A DNA stretch of 36,216 bases from Acidobacteriota bacterium (lineage in GTDB: Bacteria; Acidobacteriota; Terriglobia; Acidiferrales; UBA7541), in contig QHYS01000333.1 in NCBI GenBank assembly GCA_003223325.1, positions 1-36,216 on the forward strand, in the 5' to 3' direction. The notes beneath the pieces are model-generated. The model had not been told where the DNA came from, ran no database searches, and saw nothing but the letters and a program-made list of their open reading frames with translations. Numbering within the stretch: position 1 is the first letter of the stretch; each line of letters opens with the position of its first letter. This document shows positions 33,874-36,216 of the stretch, in pieces. Made by a program: the position numbers and the translations under genes.

Positions 33874-34466
33874 TACTCTATTCTTTGTGTCGTGTTTTGG
33901 ACGAGACTAGGTGCCGCTCTTGTGGGATTTAGCCGTCCCGAAGTCAGCGGCAGCTTGCCAGACACCCCTAACCTTTCGGACTCGAAGTCTAGGTAGGAAG
34001 AGTAATCGGCGTAACTGTCATTACTAACAGTATCGGCACCTACGGCTGGGTTCGAACCTCTCCTGATGGGGTTCTCTGGAGAGCTTATAGACCGCCAGAA
34101 AATAGCAACGTCGGTCGTCTCACGTCCGTGATTGTCCTCTCTGTGACGAGGCAAATTATCTGATCCGCCAGACCAGCGAGTAGTCCCGTCGAACAACCCG
34201 CTGCGAAGCAGACATCACGAGCGATGGTGATTCTGGATAGATCATTGCGACAAAGACTAGGCCAACTATCCCGCGATACCTTCGAAACTTACGAGACCAA
34301 CGCGGCGCAGTGGTGCGTGCGGCCATGGCAGCTGTTTCATTCCGTAGAGGACGAGTGGATTGTTTACAGGAATTGGGATCCTGGTTTTGCCTGTCCTTTA
34401 GATCCCCTTCGCCCCCTTCTTCGATAGCCATGGGCGAGTCGTCCTGCGGGGCCAAATTTCCGAGCA
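33874..34466. other. 593-bp leader/intergenic region upstream of the sortase operon
   Basis: Apart from one coupled frame at its distal side (34156-34467), no gene is recognised. The part near the sortase start is rich in nested complementary segments on the minus strand, suggesting a structured 5' leader. Confidence 0.5.
33913..33951 (-). promoter_or_regulatory. Nested stem-loop in the sortase leader
   Basis: On the minus strand GCCGCT (33951-33946) pairs with AGCGGC (33918-33913), enclosing GGGA...TCCC. Flanking GGTG and CACC could extend the stem. It ends about 40 bases before the sortase start codon. It does not match any riboswitch class I can name. Confidence 0.4.
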
Positions 34467-34467
34467 T
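34156..34467 (-). CDS. Possible translationally coupled small protein, unknown
   Basis: A 103-codon frame whose ATG overlaps the stop codon of the VWFA gene as TAATG. It has a polar N-terminus (DDSPMAIEEGGEGDLKDRQN), a basic middle and one hydrophobic segment (YRGIVGLVFVAMIYP). No family is recognised and composition is not clearly coding. The start-stop overlap is the only positive sign. Confidence 0.25.
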   Translation of the reverse strand: MLGNLAPQDDSPMAIEEGGEGDLKDRQNQDPNSCKQSTRPLRNETAAMAARTTAPRWSRKFRRYRGIVGLVFVAMIYPESPSLVMSASQRVVRRDYSLVWRIR

Positions 34468-35513
34468 TATTCTGGAGGAGCATAATACCCTTTCTTAGCG
34501 TTTAGCTGCAGGTGCGGTAGCCCTTTTGGAGGCGACAGTTTAATCTTTAGCTTGTGCCATCTGCCATCTCGTACTGGGTGCGCGGGGCGGTAACCGAGCA
34601 CATACTGGTTGCGCAGTTCAAGGCCAATTTTTAAGGCAACGTCGACTAACTCATTTGGATTATCGACAGTGAATGCACGTCCGCCGGTTAGCGTTGTGAT
34701 TTCATCCAGAAGCAGTGGCCCATAGCGCTCCTCGGTCGTAGGGAAGGAACGATCGTAAATGCCAATCGCGTAAATTAGGGTGTCAGCTTCCTCGACTACA
34801 GATTTGATCTCCTTCTCTGTGTAACGGCTGTTGTTATCACCACCGTCCGAGAGAATCAGTAACGCTTTCTTTGAATATTTTGCTTCCCGCATTTTGCTGA
34901 GACCCAGGTAAACAGCATCCAGCAGCGCAGTGCGCCCCTTCGGCGCGGTATAGACTAGCGGGCTGGCGATGTCCTCTACCACCGTGGTAAAGCTAGCAAT
35001 TTGCTGCGGCTTGTCAGCAAACGTAACCACGAAGAACTCGTCCTGCGGATTGGCTGCCTTCAAGAATTGCAGAATCGCCTCGCGTGCTAGTTGGATTTTA
35101 CTGTCCATGCTGCCGCTCGTGTCTAGGATCACGCCGAGAGAGACTGGTGCATCTTCGGTGGAAAAGTGCAGTATCGTCTGTGCCTCATTGTTATCGAAAA
35201 CGTGAAAATGTTCCCTATCCAATCCGGTCACCAGCCGGTCCATGGAATCTGAAACGGTCACAGTCACCAAGACTAAATCTACGTTGACTTTGAAAGGCTT
35301 GATCCTGGTATCAAAGAAAGCTTCTGGTTTCTTATTGGTGCTCATCCGCATTTCGTGACCAGGCGTGATCTCGACTTGCGTGTCGGTGATTTGACCGGTC
35401 ACAAACCTGGAACTCAGAAGAAGCAGCACCGCCAATAGTGATGCTGACCAGTTACGAATTCGCGGCCCAATTACGCATTTGCGAGAGCGAAACGTGCTTG
35501 TCATGGAAGCCAT
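34467..35513 (-). CDS. VWFA-domain exported protein (acidobacterial VWFA-related family)
   Basis: A 348-residue protein. A signal peptide (SASLLAVLLLLSSRFVTG) precedes an N-terminal beta region (FKVNVDLVLVTVTVSDSMDR, LDREHFHVFDNNEAQTILHF). A von Willebrand A domain follows (~125-310) with the metal-ion site sequence DTSGSMDSK, TAPKGRTALLDAVYLGLSKM for the threonine loop and LILSDGGDNNSRYT for the third loop. The end (YVLGYRPAHPVRDGRWHKLK, AKKGYYAPPE) is typical of the VWFA-related acidobacterial family (TIGR03436). It is presumably an exported adhesion or protein-binding module. It has no LPXTG signal, unlike VWA substrates of some Gram-negative sortases. The 5' leader contains a hairpin that may mask its ribosome-binding site. 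ATG 35504 is an alternative start. Confidence 0.92.
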   Translation of the reverse strand: MASMTSTFRSRKCVIGPRIRNWSASLLAVLLLLSSRFVTGQITDTQVEITPGHEMRMSTNKKPEAFFDTRIKPFKVNVDLVLVTVTVSDSMDRLVTGLDREHFHVFDNNEAQTILHFSTEDAPVSLGVILDTSGSMDSKIQLAREAILQFLKAANPQDEFFVVTFADKPQQIASFTTVVEDIASPLVYTAPKGRTALLDAVYLGLSKMREAKYSKKALLILSDGGDNNSRYTEKEIKSVVEEADTLIYAIGIYDRSFPTTEERYGPLLLDEITTLTGGRAFTVDNPNELVDVALKIGLELRNQYVLGYRPAHPVRDGRWHKLKIKLSPPKGLPHLQLNAKKGYYAPPE

Positions 35514-35531
35514 ATTGCCTACACTCTCCGT

Positions 35532-35562
35532 CTCCTCTCCCGTGATTACTCTGGGAGAGGAG
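35532..35562 (-). promoter_or_regulatory. Hairpin in the VWFA leader, purine arm resembles Shine-Dalgarno
   Basis: On the transcribed (minus) strand CTCCTCTCCC pairs perfectly with GGGAGAGGAG across an 11-base loop. The purine arm ends 18 bases before the VWFA start at 35513 and is followed by ACGGAGAG. The pyrimidine arm could hide these ribosome-binding sequences. A terminator of an upstream transcript is the alternative, though no T-tract follows. Confidence 0.5.
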
Positions 35563-35779
35563 GCTGTTCGCCTACGGAGCTAGGCTAAGGGAAGTATTCA
35601 GAACAGCGAACTGGCTGAAGTAACAGGGAGGGGAAGTGATGTGCACCTTGGCCTCTGTTTCGTGAAAAACCAGTTGGTGCTCGTCGGTATCTTCCGAGTG
35701 CCGGCGACATGGTTCGGGAAGAGCGCTGTGTGTCCTGGTAAGGACTTGTGTTTGACGATACAAGTTCCCGATAACGTGA
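35563..35779. other. Upstream region of the VWFA gene
   Basis: No gene is recognised. It presumably holds the VWFA promoter. Confidence 0.4.
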
Positions 35780-36094
35780 TCATTGGCGCTGCGGAATGGA
35801 ACACAAGACGATCATGATTCTGAGTGAGCACGTGCTTGGCAGGCTGTTACTGACTGATGGCGGTCCGTTGTTGCCGTGATCGGTAGGGCGGTAAGTGCCG
35901 GACTGACACTTCTTCTTGGGCGGAAAATGCTCGAGTAATTTGGCGATGGCTTTGTCGACCAGTTCTAAAGATTTTCTTTTTTTCTCAATATCGAGCTTCT
36001 CTTTTACTGTTCCGGTCCAGATCACCTTGGCACCTAAATTATGCGCAGAATCCTGCCTGGTCTGAGGTGGAGCCCCGGATCTCGCCCGCGCCAT
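35780..36094 (-). pseudogene. DUF4136-type lipoprotein, C-terminal remnant
   Basis: The frame is open for 104 codons. Residues ~21-62 (GAKVIWTGTVKEKL, SLELVDKAIAKLLEHFPPKK; about 35909-36034) match the end of DUF4136 proteins ('K.L.W.G.A...L......K....DKAV.KLF..FPPK'). Full proteins are ~170-200 residues with a lipobox and the upstream beta domain, neither of which can be traced to the window end. After the FPPKKK the frame runs into unrelated sequence. It is probably a fragment; part of the gene could lie beyond the window in another frame. Confidence 0.5.
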
Positions 36095-36216
36095 TCTTGA
36101 CCTTCGTTGCTTGATCGCCGATGGCTTCGTCGCTTCTCGCTAAGTGGCTCCTTTGTTCGCCGCTATCTCGCTGATGTTGCGGGCCTATCTGCGCATAAAA
36201 GTTTATGCACCTTTCA

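Noticed and set aside
34040-34080. GGGTTCGAACC, tRNA T-loop-like sequence
   Set aside because: No 5-bp T-stem forms around TTCGAAC on either strand, and no anticodon or acceptor arm is found.
34467-35513. VWFA protein as a second sortase substrate
   Set aside because: Its C-terminus ends KKGYYAPPE without an LPXTG motif or hydrophobic anchor.
1-36216. CRISPR arrays, restriction-modification or other named defence systems, prophage
   Set aside because: No regularly spaced repeats, Cas, methyltransferase, nuclease or phage structural genes were recognised.

Overview
The window reads as a chromosomal segment of a soil-type Acidobacteriota bacterium (class Terriglobia/'Acidobacteriia' is my inference). 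The pointers are families that recur together in that phylum: a VWFA-related acidobacterial protein, DUF3300 next to DUF2950, DUF2090, DUF4136, a SYLF protein, and a DcaP-like porin plus an OmpA-family protein that imply an outer membrane. No rRNA, tRNA, CRISPR array, phage or plasmid functions were recognised.

Layout. 1-1199: an IS630-family insertion sequence whose left end lies at the window edge. 1296-3249 (+): decaying genes, namely a SYLF protein with an in-frame stop, an aqpZ-type aquaporin with at least four frameshifts, and a short unnamed remnant. 3256-8088: a signalling block with a REC-MEDS regulator, an IS3 transposase scar, a single-domain REC protein and a MASE1-PAS histidine kinase. 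8163-9491 (-): a wrecked sugar-phosphate/acetate module (rpiB remnant, DUF2090 aldolase C-terminus, acetate kinase N-terminus joined by deletion). 9554-19444 (-): an amino-acid decarboxylation locus. In transcription order it has a DcaP-like porin, a large Orn/Lys/Arg decarboxylase split by a frameshift, aspartate 4-decarboxylase, and two aspartate:alanine antiporters. 19737-24506: a remnant, an OmpA-family protein, a NarL-type regulator and an MscS-type channel. 24573-31057: an HtrA-like protease pseudogene, a BON lipoprotein, a solute-binding-protein remnant, DUF2950 and DUF3300, and an L,D-transpeptidase remnant. 31313-36094: a second NarL regulator, an LPKTG protein with its class D-like sortase, a VWFA protein and a DUF4136 remnant.

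How it may work together. AspD converts aspartate to alanine and CO2 in the cytoplasm, consuming a proton, and AspT exchanges aspartate for alanine. The porin would admit substrates and the large decarboxylase, if expressed, would add a basic-amino-acid decarboxylation. Together this suggests pH homeostasis or proton-motive-force generation. The most unusual system is the sortase and its adjacent LPKTG substrate in an organism with an outer membrane. The substrate is built from two ~70-residue repeats, a polyproline hinge and a sorting signal, and the pair sits downstream of a folded leader.

A second theme is decay. About a dozen gene remnants, with deletions, in-frame stops, frameshifts and motif-destroying substitutions, are interspersed with intact, well-conserved genes. 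Sequencing error could explain some single-base lesions (the decarboxylase frameshift, the SYLF TGA), but not the deletion joins or domain losses.
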